A stretch of 9,783 nt of DNA from positions 1 to 9,783 of the forward strand of contig CAAFQM010000357.1 of the NCBI GenBank assembly GCA_900765105.1, given 5' to 3'. Below, piece by piece: positions 1 to 6,515 of the stretch. The notes beneath the pieces are model-generated. The model did not search any database. It saw nothing but the letters and a program-made list of their open reading frames with translations, and was not told the origin of the DNA. The stretch comes from an uncultured Faecalibacterium sp. (GTDB taxonomy: Bacteria; Bacillota; Clostridia; Oscillospirales; Ruminococcaceae). A program made the position numbers and the translations under genes. Each line of letters begins with the position of its first letter. Position 1 is the stretch's first letter.

Positions 1-52
1 CCAGCCTGACCGGCAAAAATGCCCGGCACTGAAAGTTTTCCCGATTGCTGAA

Positions 53-84
53 AAAGTCCCCGGAACCAGCGTTCCGGGGACTTT
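53..84 (-). terminator. Rho-independent terminator of the flippase operon
   Basis: A perfect 14-bp inverted repeat (53-66 with 71-84) with a 4-base loop lies 25 bases past the stop of the flippase gene. Read on the minus strand it ends in a run of five T. On the plus strand the right arm is followed by a T-rich stretch, so it may also stop transcription coming from the left. It marks the end of the minus-strand operon that begins near 3720. Confidence 0.85.
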
Positions 85-108
85 CTGCGTTTATTTTCAG
101 TTATGCTG

Positions 109-1599
109 TTATGCTTTCTTGGGTGCGATCCAGCCGTCGATCACATTTACCAGCGCCTTGCCGCGGCGGCCCAGCAATCTGGGCAGCAGTATGCGAGCCA
201 TTGCCCACACGCCGGCAAAGTTGTACAGGATAACCGCTGCCGTGATCAGGCCGGTCCACAGGCCATAGACCGGGGGTTCCGCCAGCAGCACCAGCGCCTC
301 AACCATCAGTGCAATGGCGTTGATCGCCACACGCTTGGGATGCACATGCATCCCGATCATCCGGTGGGCGTCGATGGCACGCAGAGTAAACACCAGCGCC
401 AGCCCTAAGAAAGAAGCATAGGTCGCGCCGATGGGGCCCCACCACTTGATGAAGAAGTAGTTCATGATGCAGTTGCTGATGGCACCCGCCATCATCGTGA
501 TCATGCTGCGGCTGGACTTTTTGTTCACCACATACACGCTGTTCATGAACTGGTTGAAGCAGCTGCAGGTGGACGCCATGACGAGGAACGGCACAAAGTG
601 CCAGGCATAGTAGTAGTTGGACTTCATGATATGCATCACCGGGCGGCACAGCCAGATGATGCCCGCCGCACAGCAGAACAGCACACTGGAATAGGTGCGG
701 AAGATCTGGGTAAAGAACTTTGCTCTTCCCTCTTCCTCCGTGACCGCCGAAAGCTGCCATGCGTCGTAGAAGATCAGGCCCAGTGTGGTCAGGATGGTGG
801 GCAGGAAGTAGCCAGTGGAAAGCAGGCCGCTCCATGCATTGCCGTCGCGGCCGTCCAGACCGTTGCACATCTCGCGGACAAAGAACAGGTCGGATGCATT
901 GATGATCCAGAAGCTGATCTGCGCCGGGATCATGGGCAGCGAGAAGTGCAGCATCTGCTTCCACAGATTTTTGTTGATGCCCTTCAGCTCAATGTAATTC
1001 CACAGCTTGCCGGTGAACATCAGGAACAGCGCGCTCACAAAGTCGCCGCTGATGATGGCCAGCAGATAGCCGTTGGCACCCCACTTGAAGCCCACCAGAT
1101 ACAGCACATAGAACGCCATGGTAGCCACGGTGCACAGCACGCCGTCCACGGCCACCAGCTTGTTCCACTGGCGGCTGCGCACGAACTGGGTGCACAGGGT
1201 GCGCAGGCAGCTCATGAGCACATAGATGTAAATGAGCAGGCCGTACTGCGCCATGTCGGGCAGAAACCGGGCGATGGGCCAGCACAGCACCAGAATGCCG
1301 AAGCCGCCCAGAATGGTGAGCAGGCCGTTGGTGAACACCTGTTTTTCGCTGTTGCCCTTATCCAGACCAAACCGGATGATGGCGTTGGACATGCCCATGG
1401 AGACAAAGGGGATCAGCAGGTTTGCGTACTGGCTCAGGATCTTGGACAGGCCCAGATCCGAGATCTCCGCCATGGCGTAGGTCAGAAACGGCTGGACGAT
1501 CAGGGTGAGCAGCTTTGACGAAAAGCTGGAAATGGCAAAAATCAGAGTATTACCGGCCAGTTTGGAGTATTTATCGCCGGTCTTTTTTTCATTTTCCAA
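109..1599 (-). CDS. Wzx/MATE-like polysaccharide flippase (oligosaccharide translocase family)
   Basis: This 496-residue, strongly hydrophobic protein has the length and layout of polysaccharide biosynthesis (Wzx/RfbX-type, MOP superfamily) membrane proteins, which flip lipid-linked sugar units across the cytoplasmic membrane. I estimate 12 to 14 membrane segments. The N-terminus (GNTLIFAISSFSSKLLTLIVQPFLTYAM) is typical of the family's first helix, and the region from about residue 345 (FVPFLVMASTCSCFNQFMNSV) resembles the C-terminal polysaccharide synthesis domain. The start is TTG at 1599: an AGGAGGC sequence lies 9 bases upstream, and no ATG in this frame occurs before residue 43. It follows the metallopeptidase gene by 19 bases and is the last gene before the terminator. 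No glycosyltransferase or polymerase is nearby, so the substrate is unknown. A MurJ-like or other MOP exporter role is the main alternative. Confidence 0.82.
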   Translation of the reverse strand: MENEKKTGDKYSKLAGNTLIFAISSFSSKLLTLIVQPFLTYAMAEISDLGLSKILSQYANLLIPFVSMGMSNAIIRFGLDKGNSEKQVFTNGLLTILGGFGILVLCWPIARFLPDMAQYGLLIYIYVLMSCLRTLCTQFVRSRQWNKLVAVDGVLCTVATMAFYVLYLVGFKWGANGYLLAIISGDFVSALFLMFTGKLWNYIELKGINKNLWKQMLHFSLPMIPAQISFWIINASDLFFVREMCNGLDGRDGNAWSGLLSTGYFLPTILTTLGLIFYDAWQLSAVTEEEGRAKFFTQIFRTYSSVLFCCAAGIIWLCRPVMHIMKSNYYYAWHFVPFLVMASTCSCFNQFMNSVYVVNKKSSRSMITMMAGAISNCIMNYFFIKWWGPIGATYASFLGLALVFTLRAIDAHRMIGMHVHPKRVAINAIALMVEALVLLAEPPVYGLWTGLITAAVILYNFAGVWAMARILLPRLLGRRGKALVNVIDGWIAPKKA

Positions 1600-1608
1600 G
1601 GGAAGAGT

Positions 1609-1615
1609 GCCTCCT
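1609..1615 (-). promoter_or_regulatory. Ribosome binding site that fixes the TTG start of the flippase gene
   Basis: AGGAGGC on the minus strand ends 9 bases before the TTG codon at 1599-1597 and begins 3 bases after the stop codon of the preceding gene. The nearby ATG at 1592-1590 is in another frame, so this site supports TTG as the real start. Confidence 0.75.
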
Positions 1616-1618
1616 GTT

Positions 1619-2176
1619 TTACTTCTTCAGTAGTTCCCGCCGGGCCTTCCAGTCCGGCAGCAGTTTTTCCACCTCGGCCCAGAACGCCGGGCTATGGTTC
1701 AGCTGTAAAAAATGGCAGTACTCATGTACTACCACATAGATCTGCGCCGCGGGCGGCTGGTTGTACAGCTGCAGCGCCAGGGTGATCCGCCGCTTGCCCG
1801 GGCAGCATACGCCCCAGCAGCTGGTCATGCTGCGCACTTTCAGGATGGGCTTCTGCCCGCCCAGCACCCCGGCAAAGGCCGGATAGACCTTGTCGCTCAT
1901 GGCGGTGAAATACGCCAGCGCCGCAGCTTTGTCCGGCAGTGGCTGCGCGTCCCGCTCGGCGCGCTGCTTCTGGCGCTGCTGCGCTTCGCGCGCCCACTGG
2001 GCACGCTCGGTCAGATAGCCGTCCGCCACCTCCCACGGCATCCGCTGCGGGATGCTCACCGCAATGGTGCCGTCCCGCCGCACATGGATGTTCAGGTTTT
2101 TCACCTTTTTGCGGGATGCTTCGTACCAGATGCCGCCCACACAGCGCATCTGGGTCTCTGCTTTTTTCCGCGCCAT
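1619..2176 (-). CDS. YgjP/DUF45-type metal-dependent hydrolase (SprT-like zincin)
   Basis: A 185-residue protein of the YgjP family (DUF45, M48-like fold). The zinc site is clear: HEYCH at residues 151-155 followed by H161 in NHSPAFW, the usual HExxH-x5-H pattern. It is preceded by SMTSCWG at 116-122, matching the family's K-S-x-W-G-x-C element, and followed by LLPDWKARR. The middle (55-85) is charged and probably helical. The ATG at 2176 is chosen because the N-terminus then begins a few residues before the family's first strands (YEASRKKVKNLNIHVRRDG); the longer reading back to 2245 lies inside the transporter gene. It starts 4 bases after that gene's stop; the best ribosome site (AGGAAA) is 14 bases away, so translational coupling is likely. 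Known members are poorly characterised cytosolic proteins; the substrate cannot be told. Confidence 0.85.
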   Translation of the reverse strand: MARKKAETQMRCVGGIWYEASRKKVKNLNIHVRRDGTIAVSIPQRMPWEVADGYLTERAQWAREAQQRQKQRAERDAQPLPDKAAALAYFTAMSDKVYPAFAGVLGGQKPILKVRSMTSCWGVCCPGKRRITLALQLYNQPPAAQIYVVVHEYCHFLQLNHSPAFWAEVEKLLPDWKARRELLKK

Positions 2177-2180
2177 CGGG

Positions 2181-3104
2181 TCAGGACGTCTTTCCTGCGC
2201 GGCGGAGCTGCTCCAGCGGCAGCTGTGCCAGTACCACGGCGGCAAAGATCAGCGCACAGCCGAACACTTCCCGGCCGGAAAGACTCTGGTGCAGCAGCAG
2301 CCAGCCGCCCAGTGCGCTGAACACGCTTTCCAGACACATGAGCAGGCTGGCAATGGCAGGGTTCAGATCCCGCTGGCCCAAGATCTGCAGGGTGTACGCC
2401 ACACCGCTGGACAGCACGCCGCAATAGAGGATGGGCAGCGCATTGGCCGCGAACTCGGCCGCAGTAGGCGTTTCAAACAGAAATGCGGCGACGGTGCTTT
2501 CCACCGACACCACAAGGAACTCGACCAGGCTCAGCCGCACGCCGTCCATCCGCGGGGAAAAATGGTCCACCGCCATGATCTGAAAGCTGAACAGCACTGC
2601 GCAGCTCAGCAGGATCCAGTCGCTGGACTCGATACCGGTAAAGCCGTTCTTCATGCACAGCAGATACAGCCCCAGCACTGCAACGACCATGCTGACCCAC
2701 AGCTGGGCACTGCCCTTCCGGCCCAGAAACAGGCCGAACACCGGCACCAGCACCACATACATGGCGGTCAGAAAACCGGCCTTGGCCGTGGACGGGTTGA
2801 TGGTGATGCCGATCTGCTGAGCAGCAGACGCCGCAAACAGAAAGGTGCCGCACACAAAGCCCGCCACAACAAGCTGCTTTTTTTCCGCTTCCGTCTTCGG
2901 GCGGCCGTCGGTGCCGGTCCTGCGGCGGTTCACCGCGTCGAACACCAGCATGGTGGGGATGAGCACCAGCACCGCCAGCCAGCTGCGCCCGGCCAGAAAG
3001 CTGTAAGCTCCCATGCCGGAACCGGCGCTCTGCGCTACAAAGGCCGTGCCCCAGATAAATGAGCACAGCAGCAGCAAAAGAGAGTTTTTGGTCTGGGTGT
3101 TCAT
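2181..3104 (-). CDS. EamA/DMT-family transporter
   Basis: A 307-residue membrane protein with the ten-helix layout of the drug/metabolite transporter superfamily: two EamA halves, about residues 8-150 and 160-295. The opening LLLLLCSFIWGTAFVAQ is the typical first helix of EamA proteins (the WG-x-x-F-V element), and LNPAIASLLMCLESVFSALGGWLLLHQ in the second half matches the family's conserved P-x-x-A-S-L-x-x-x-x-E-x-V-x-x-x-L pattern. A charged loop (residues 60-77) lies between helices 2 and 3. Its ATG shares one base with the TGA of the lipoprotein gene (TGATG), so the two are translationally coupled, with GGAGGGAG just upstream as ribosome site. Such proteins move metabolites or toxic compounds; the cargo cannot be inferred from sequence. 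Confidence 0.88.
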   Translation of the reverse strand: MNTQTKNSLLLLLCSFIWGTAFVAQSAGSGMGAYSFLAGRSWLAVLVLIPTMLVFDAVNRRRTGTDGRPKTEAEKKQLVVAGFVCGTFLFAASAAQQIGITINPSTAKAGFLTAMYVVLVPVFGLFLGRKGSAQLWVSMVVAVLGLYLLCMKNGFTGIESSDWILLSCAVLFSFQIMAVDHFSPRMDGVRLSLVEFLVVSVESTVAAFLFETPTAAEFAANALPILYCGVLSSGVAYTLQILGQRDLNPAIASLLMCLESVFSALGGWLLLHQSLSGREVFGCALIFAAVVLAQLPLEQLRRAGKTS

Positions 3105-3643
3105 CAGGCGACTCCCTCCACCTTCAGCAGGCCGTAGAGATAATACCGGCTGGAGTCATAGGAGATGGTCACCCGATACTGCGCCGCCGGGTCCAGCCCG
3201 GAGACGGTGCAGCGGTAGTCGGTGCCGTCGGTCTTGACATAGTAGGTGCTCTCCGGCACATACTCGGCGCCGCCGTCCACCTTTTTCCACAGGGCGATCT
3301 TGAACTTCTGGGTACCCTCTGCGGTGCCGCAGGCCATGATGTTCAGCGTGCCGCCCGGCACGGTAAAGTAGCTGGTCTGGCGGCTCCAGATGCCGTTGAA
3401 CACCGCATACAGGCAGCCGTCTGCCGTAGCCGTAGCAAACTTGGCCGAGGCATCCGCGATGCCCTGAATGATCAGCGGGTCGCCGGTCTGTTCGGCCCAG
3501 CGGGTGGTGTCCTCTTCCTGCACTTCGTCAGAAGTGCCCATCAGCTTGTGCGCCACACCGGTCAGTGTGTCCTTGCAGCCGGTCAGGCTCACCACGAGCA
3601 CCACCGCCAGCAGCAGCGCGGCGATTCTTTTTTTCATCTTCAT
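3104..3643 (-). CDS. Lipoprotein of unknown function
   Basis: A 179-residue secreted lipoprotein. The N-terminus MKMKKR is followed by a hydrophobic stretch and the lipobox LTGC, with the lipidated cysteine at residue 23. The mature part has no family I recognise. Residues 60-179 are rich in short strands (SYFTVPGGTLNIMACG, KFKIALWKKVDGG, RCTVSGLDPAAQYRVTISYD), suggesting a beta-sandwich; the last of these resembles the edge strands of fibronectin type III-like modules, but that is only a resemblance. The ATG at 3643 fits GAGG 6 bases upstream; the second ATG, two codons later, is also possible. This is the first gene of the four-gene minus-strand operon, and the promoter lies 80 bases upstream. 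It is probably anchored to the outer face of the membrane. Confidence 0.75.
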   Translation of the reverse strand: MKMKKRIAALLLAVVLVVSLTGCKDTLTGVAHKLMGTSDEVQEEDTTRWAEQTGDPLIIQGIADASAKFATATADGCLYAVFNGIWSRQTSYFTVPGGTLNIMACGTAEGTQKFKIALWKKVDGGAEYVPESTYYVKTDGTDYRCTVSGLDPAAQYRVTISYDSSRYYLYGLLKVEGVA

Positions 3644-3722
3644 ACTGTTCCTCACGAAGCAGATGCTTCTTCTTGCTTTTTCGTTTCTCCGCTCTGTTTT
3701 CCGACAGAGCCGATACAGATAT

Positions 3723-3751
3723 AGTATACCGCATTTTGCCGCACTGCACAA
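3723..3751 (-). promoter_or_regulatory. Promoter of the lipoprotein-EamA-YgjP-flippase operon
   Basis: On the minus strand TTGTGC (3751-3746) and TATACT (3728-3723) are separated by exactly 17 bases, a sigma-A-type arrangement with three and five matches to consensus. It lies 80 bases before the chosen lipoprotein start. No terminator is visible between the hydrolase gene (stop at 3790) and this promoter, so read-through from the upstream unit is also possible. Confidence 0.55.
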
Positions 3752-3789
3752 GATACACGCCTTTGTTTTGTGCGTCTTGCCGCTTTATT

Positions 3790-5064
3790 TTATGATTCTT
3801 TGCCGTTCAGCGCGCACAGGGCTGCACATTCCGCTGCGGCAAGGTCTGCCGCACCGGCCCCAAACAGGCTGCCGTACCGGTACAACGCCCAGCCCCCGGC
3901 GTTCTGCACCCGCAGGTCCCGCACCTGCTTTGCCAGCGCTTCGCCGGTACTCCACCCGCTCACGCTGTCGGGGTTCGCCCCGCCGTCGCCCACGCCGACC
4001 CGGTACGCACCCAGCCCGAAATACAGGGCCACGCCCTCTGCGCGCGGGTACGCCAGCCATGCCGGGATGATGTTCTCGAAAGCAAAACGGGTGCTGCCGC
4101 TCTGCAGGGTGTAGCCGTAGCCCCAGTAGACCTGCGGGCAGAGGTAGTCGATAACCACATTCTCCCCTTCTGCCTCCAGCCATGCCGTCACATCGCTATA
4201 CTGGTTGTTGAGATCGTTATCAGGATTCCCCTGCGGACTGACTCCGAACCGCAAAGTCGGGTCGGCAGCCTTCACGGTGTCATGCACAGCCCGCACCAGC
4301 GCGGTCACATTCTCCCGCCGCCATGCGGCAAGGTCTGCCGCACCGGACGCTGCAAACTGTGCCGCGTCGAGGGAAGGGTCTGTCGTCGGGTAAAAGTAAT
4401 CGTCAAAATGGATGCCGTCCACGGCGTAGTTCTGCAAAAGCTCCGCCACCCCCTGCACCACATAATCTGCGGCAGCAGGCGCGGCAGGGTTCAGGTACAG
4501 TCCTTCCCCCACCGCGCACACCCACTCCGGGTGGGTGTTGGCAAGGTTACTTTCCGCAAGGTTCGGCGGCATCGCAGCCGAGGAACGCAGCCGGTAAGGA
4601 TTCAGCCATGCTTCCACTGAAAGCCCCCGGCCGTGTGCTTCCTGTAAAAGGACATCCAGCGGATCAAACCCCGGGTCCGCCCCCTGCGTGCCGGTGCACA
4701 AGTGGCTCCACGGAAACAGACTGCTCTTATACAGCGCATCCCCGAAGGGACGCACCTGTGCAAGAACGGTGTTCAGCCCCAGCCCCGCACAGTTGTCCAG
4801 CATCTGAGCGCACCCGGCGCGGAACGCCGTTTCCGACGAAAAATCCATCTGTGCCCATTCCAGATAGCTCACCCAGACCGCCCGCCACTCTCCGGCAGGC
4901 AGAGCCGGGTTCGGTACTGCAGGCTGCGGTTCCGGCGTCGGCTCTGCCTGCTGCCGGTGCCGCAGCCACAGCCCAGCTCCCGCGCACACTGCCGCACCGG
5001 CACCGCACAGAAATGCCCTGCGGCCGAATACATCCTTTGTTTTGGACTTGCGCCGTTGGGTCAC
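3790..5064 (-). CDS. GHL10-family (DUF187, YngK-like) extracytoplasmic glycoside hydrolase
   Basis: A 424-residue protein whose catalytic part (about 58-400) is a glycosyl hydrolase-like 10 domain, a TIM barrel found in Bacillus YngK and many Clostridia. Family landmarks in order: RAVWVSYLEW (61-70), NTVLAQVRPFGDALY (98-112), EAWLNPYR (151-158), GIHFDDYFYP (217-226, with the likely catalytic acidic pair) and FGVSPQGN (273-280). The N-terminus has FGRRAFL followed by a hydrophobic segment without a lipobox, resembling a twin-arginine leader, then a proline-rich linker (41-57). The GTG start at 5064 overlaps the preceding gene's TGA (GTGA) and sits 6 bases after AGGAGGA; the frame stays open further upstream, but that part is shadow of the preceding gene. 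It probably acts on glycans outside the membrane; the substrate is unknown. Confidence 0.88.
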   Translation of the reverse strand: MTQRRKSKTKDVFGRRAFLCGAGAAVCAGAGLWLRHRQQAEPTPEPQPAVPNPALPAGEWRAVWVSYLEWAQMDFSSETAFRAGCAQMLDNCAGLGLNTVLAQVRPFGDALYKSSLFPWSHLCTGTQGADPGFDPLDVLLQEAHGRGLSVEAWLNPYRLRSSAAMPPNLAESNLANTHPEWVCAVGEGLYLNPAAPAAADYVVQGVAELLQNYAVDGIHFDDYFYPTTDPSLDAAQFAASGAADLAAWRRENVTALVRAVHDTVKAADPTLRFGVSPQGNPDNDLNNQYSDVTAWLEAEGENVVIDYLCPQVYWGYGYTLQSGSTRFAFENIIPAWLAYPRAEGVALYFGLGAYRVGVGDGGANPDSVSGWSTGEALAKQVRDLRVQNAGGWALYRYGSLFGAGAADLAAAECAALCALNGKES

Positions 5065-5561
5065 AGCGTCTCCTCCTGCGTTTTGTACAGGGTCAGGGCA
5101 GCCCAGCCCCGGGCGCAGGTGAGCAGTACGAACATGATATTCGTCCAGAAAGCCAGCCCGCTCATGCCCGCATAGCGGGTGAGCAGCCAGAACAGCAGGC
5201 GCAGCGCCTCCGAGATGCACACCAGCTGCAGCGGCCGCTGGATGGGTTTGCCGCGGCTGTACTCGATGCCCAGCAGCACCGGCCACACCAGCGCCGAGCA
5301 CAAGTCGCCCGCCCAGCCGTTGGCCGCCAGCTTGCTGATCATCAGCAGCACAAAATCAAGGGTGTAGTTCCGCTTGTCCTTGGCCGGCGCGCCCTTCTGC
5401 GCCGCAAGAAACAGCACCGCGATGCCCGTGATACAGAACACGATCAGTTCCAGACCGGAAAAATCCATGCCGCCCAAAACGGCAAAGCCGCCCAGCATGG
5501 ACATTGCCGCAGCCGCCAGCAGGAAAAAATACCAGGTCTTGCGTGTGAATTTGAGCTTCAT
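5061..5561 (-). CDS. Small multi-pass membrane protein, unknown family
   Basis: A 166-residue hydrophobic protein with about five membrane segments (roughly 9-30, 37-54, 68-85, 110-128 and 135-157). I do not recognise the family. Basic residues at the N-terminus (MKLKFTRK) and in the loop at 56-65 (KGAPAKDKR) suggest the N-terminus lies inside. GGGAGGAA is 4 bases before the ATG. Its stop overlaps the start of the GHL10 gene by four bases, so the two proteins are made together and it may assist or anchor the hydrolase, although this is inference from gene order only. The promoter is 63 bases upstream. Confidence 0.72.
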   Translation of the reverse strand: MKLKFTRKTWYFFLLAAAAMSMLGGFAVLGGMDFSGLELIVFCITGIAVLFLAAQKGAPAKDKRNYTLDFVLLMISKLAANGWAGDLCSALVWPVLLGIEYSRGKPIQRPLQLVCISEALRLLFWLLTRYAGMSGLAFWTNIMFVLLTCARGWAALTLYKTQEETL

Positions 5562-5623
5562 TGCGTTCCTCCCGCCTGCGGTGTTGCGCAGGCTCCTGAC
5601 AAATTTTTCAAAGAATTAAAAAT

Positions 5624-5632
5624 ATTATAGCA
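5624..5632 (-). promoter_or_regulatory. Extended -10 promoter of the membrane protein-GHL10 unit
   Basis: Minus strand TGCTATAAT: a perfect TATAAT (5629-5624) with the TG extension one base before it. No good -35 is present at 17 bases, which is common for extended -10 promoters. It lies back to back with the plus-strand promoter at 5650-5658. Confidence 0.65.
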
Positions 5633-5649
5633 CAAAACCCCGCGCGTTG

Positions 5650-5658
5650 TGTTACAAT
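5650..5658 (+). promoter_or_regulatory. Extended -10 promoter of the single-pass membrane protein gene
   Basis: TGTTACAAT has a five-of-six match to the -10 hexamer and a TG extension. The predicted transcript start near 5665 leaves a leader of about 20 bases before the ATG at 5686. The two opposite -10 boxes are only 23 bases apart, so RNA polymerase bound at one would block the other. Confidence 0.5.
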
Positions 5659-5685
5659 AAGGAAAACTCTTCCCGGAGGTGCGTC

Positions 5686-6105
5686 ATGAACGCTGCTGTT
5701 TCCATTCTTCTGCTTGCCGCTGTACTGGGCGTGATCGTTTTTCTGCTCTCCCGGCGGGAGAACTCCCGCCGCAGCCAGTACGGCCCCTCCGGCCTGTCGG
5801 AGTTCCGCACCGACCTGCCGCTGGACGAGTGTTTCGACCGCCTGGATGACCACAGCGATGCCGATGAGTTCGTCTACGAGTGCCGCCGGGAAAACGACGG
5901 TGGCTTTCTGCTGCACCTGACCCTGCACCAGCCCACCCAGCAGCCACTGGATACCCTCTATACTCTGCGGCTGGATCCCGGCCGTCAGACGGTCGTGACC
6001 CTGATCTTCGTCCGGGAGGCTTTTGGCTACAAGGAGCCGCTGTTCCCGCAGGCAATGCTGGACCGCTTCATGGAGCAGAAGCTGAACGCCCACCGCACCA
6101 AATGA
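5686..6105 (+). CDS. Single-pass membrane protein of unknown function
   Basis: A 139-residue protein: one N-terminal membrane helix (residues 4-22), a basic stop-transfer stretch (SRRENSRRS, 23-30), then a soluble domain of about 105 residues. That domain alternates short strands and charged turns (EFVYECRRENDGGFLLHLTLHQ, TLYTLRLDPGRQTVVTLIFVREAF), suggesting a small alpha/beta or beta-sheet fold exposed on the cytoplasmic side. I do not recognise the family. The ATG at 5686 follows GGAGG by 6 bases; an upstream ATG at 5647 overlaps the promoter and has no ribosome site. It stands alone between a divergent unit and a tRNA gene, and no hairpin terminator follows it. Confidence 0.72.
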   Translation: MNAAVSILLLAAVLGVIVFLLSRRENSRRSQYGPSGLSEFRTDLPLDECFDRLDDHSDADEFVYECRRENDGGFLLHLTLHQPTQQPLDTLYTLRLDPGRQTVVTLIFVREAFGYKEPLFPQAMLDRFMEQKLNAHRTK

Positions 6106-6120
6106 TTTTGGGCAAAATAC

Positions 6121-6149
6121 TTTTCTTTTGTTTTGATTTTTGATATACT
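6121..6149 (+). promoter_or_regulatory. Possible tRNA promoter
   Basis: TATACT at 6144-6149 lies 20 bases before the tRNA and has TTTTCT 17 bases upstream, a weak -35. The surrounding stretch (6109-6160) is T-rich, in contrast with the flanking genes. The tRNA might instead be read through from the preceding gene. Confidence 0.4.
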
Positions 6150-6168
6150 GATAGATGTTGCAGCATAC

Positions 6169-6242
6169 GGGCCAGTAGCTCAGCTGGTCAGAGCTGGCGG
6201 CTCATAACCGCTTGGTCGCGGGTTCAAGTCCTGCCTGGCCCA
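6169..6242 (+). tRNA. tRNA with CAU anticodon (tRNA-Ile2 or elongator tRNA-Met)
   Basis: A complete cloverleaf: acceptor GGGCCAG (6169-6175) with CTGGCCC (6235-6241); D-stem GCTC/GAGC; anticodon stem GGCGG/CCGCT around loop CTCATAA with CAT at 6203-6205; variable loop TGGTC; T-stem GCGGG/CCTGC around TTCAAGT. The discriminator is A6242 and CCA is not encoded. It is not an initiator, since the first acceptor pair is a normal G-C. The stretch from the anticodon loop to the T-arm resembles tRNA-Ile2 (CAU, modified to lysidine by TilS) of E. coli and Bacillus more than the Bacillus elongator Met, whose loop reads TTCATAC. Automatic tools usually print Met for any CAU. Confidence 0.93.
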
Positions 6243-6302
6243 TAAAAACAAAAAAGACACCCAAATGGGTGTCTTTTTTGTTTGGGGCAGGCAGGACTTG
6301 AA
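6223..6302. repeat. Long imperfect palindrome spanning the tRNA 3' end and its terminator
   Basis: The 15 bases of the tRNA T-loop, T-stem and acceptor at 6223-6237 recur exactly inverted at 6288-6302. Between them lies the terminator stem. The left arm (6223-6262) and the right arm (6267-6303) therefore pair almost throughout, with a small difference near the discriminator base. The right copy is not part of a tRNA: the sequence beyond it cannot form the T-stem. Confidence 0.85.
6247..6282 (+). terminator. Rho-independent terminator after the tRNA (possibly bidirectional)
   Basis: The stem GACACCC/GGGTGTC (6256-6262 with 6267-6273) has a 4-base AAAT loop, an A-run before it and six T after it, starting 5 bases past the tRNA. 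The A/T flanks make it work in either direction. Confidence 0.9.
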
Positions 6303-6339
6303 AAGGGCGGCGGCGCGAAGTGCCGCAAGCAATCAGCCC

Positions 6340-6503
6340 AGCGGGCTTGACCTCGCACTTGTCCAGAATTTCCTGCACCTGTTCGGCGGTGAAGTTGGAC
6401 AGACCGATGGCGCGGACCTTGCCCGCCTTGTAAGCCTTTTCCATCAGGCGGTAACCGGCCAGATAGTTGCCGGCAGGCTGGTGGATGAGCAGCAGGTCGA
6501 TAA
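6340..6503 (-). pseudogene. Internal fragment of an aldo/keto reductase gene
   Basis: On the minus strand, bases 6502 to 6340 read as DLLLIHQP, then RLMEKAYKAGKVRAIGLSNF and EQVQEILDKCEVKPA. This is the middle of an aldo/keto reductase: the strand with the catalytic-site histidine (LLLIHQP) and the KVRAIGLSNF signature. A full gene would have about 90 more residues before this and over 100 after. The similarity stops after VKPA at 6340 and around 6503 at the other end, where a ribosome site for an unrelated gene begins. There are no internal frameshifts, so the fragment is recent. An ATG at 6444 could start a short peptide, but it runs antisense through the terminator and tRNA and is not a credible gene. 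Confidence 0.8.
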
Positions 6504-6515
6504 GGAGAAATCAAA

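Noticed and set aside
598..1518. Plus-strand open frame of 306 codons opposite the flippase
   Set aside because: The minus-strand product is a clear membrane transporter, while this frame is a His/Gln/Ala-rich shadow.
2052..3062. Plus-strand open frame of 336 codons
   Set aside because: It is antisense to the EamA transporter and the metallopeptidase, is rich in His/Gln/Arg as shadows in GC-rich DNA are, and has no known motif.
4323..5630. Plus-strand open frame of 435 codons
   Set aside because: It is a GC-rich shadow of the hydrolase and membrane protein genes, with low-complexity proline/arginine/glutamine composition and an end inside the divergent promoter.
6202..6444. Possible 80-residue gene starting inside the aldo/keto reductase fragment
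   Set aside because: Its second half is translated from the terminator and the antisense tRNA (the AGLEPATKR string typical of reversed tRNA genes), so it is not a real protein.
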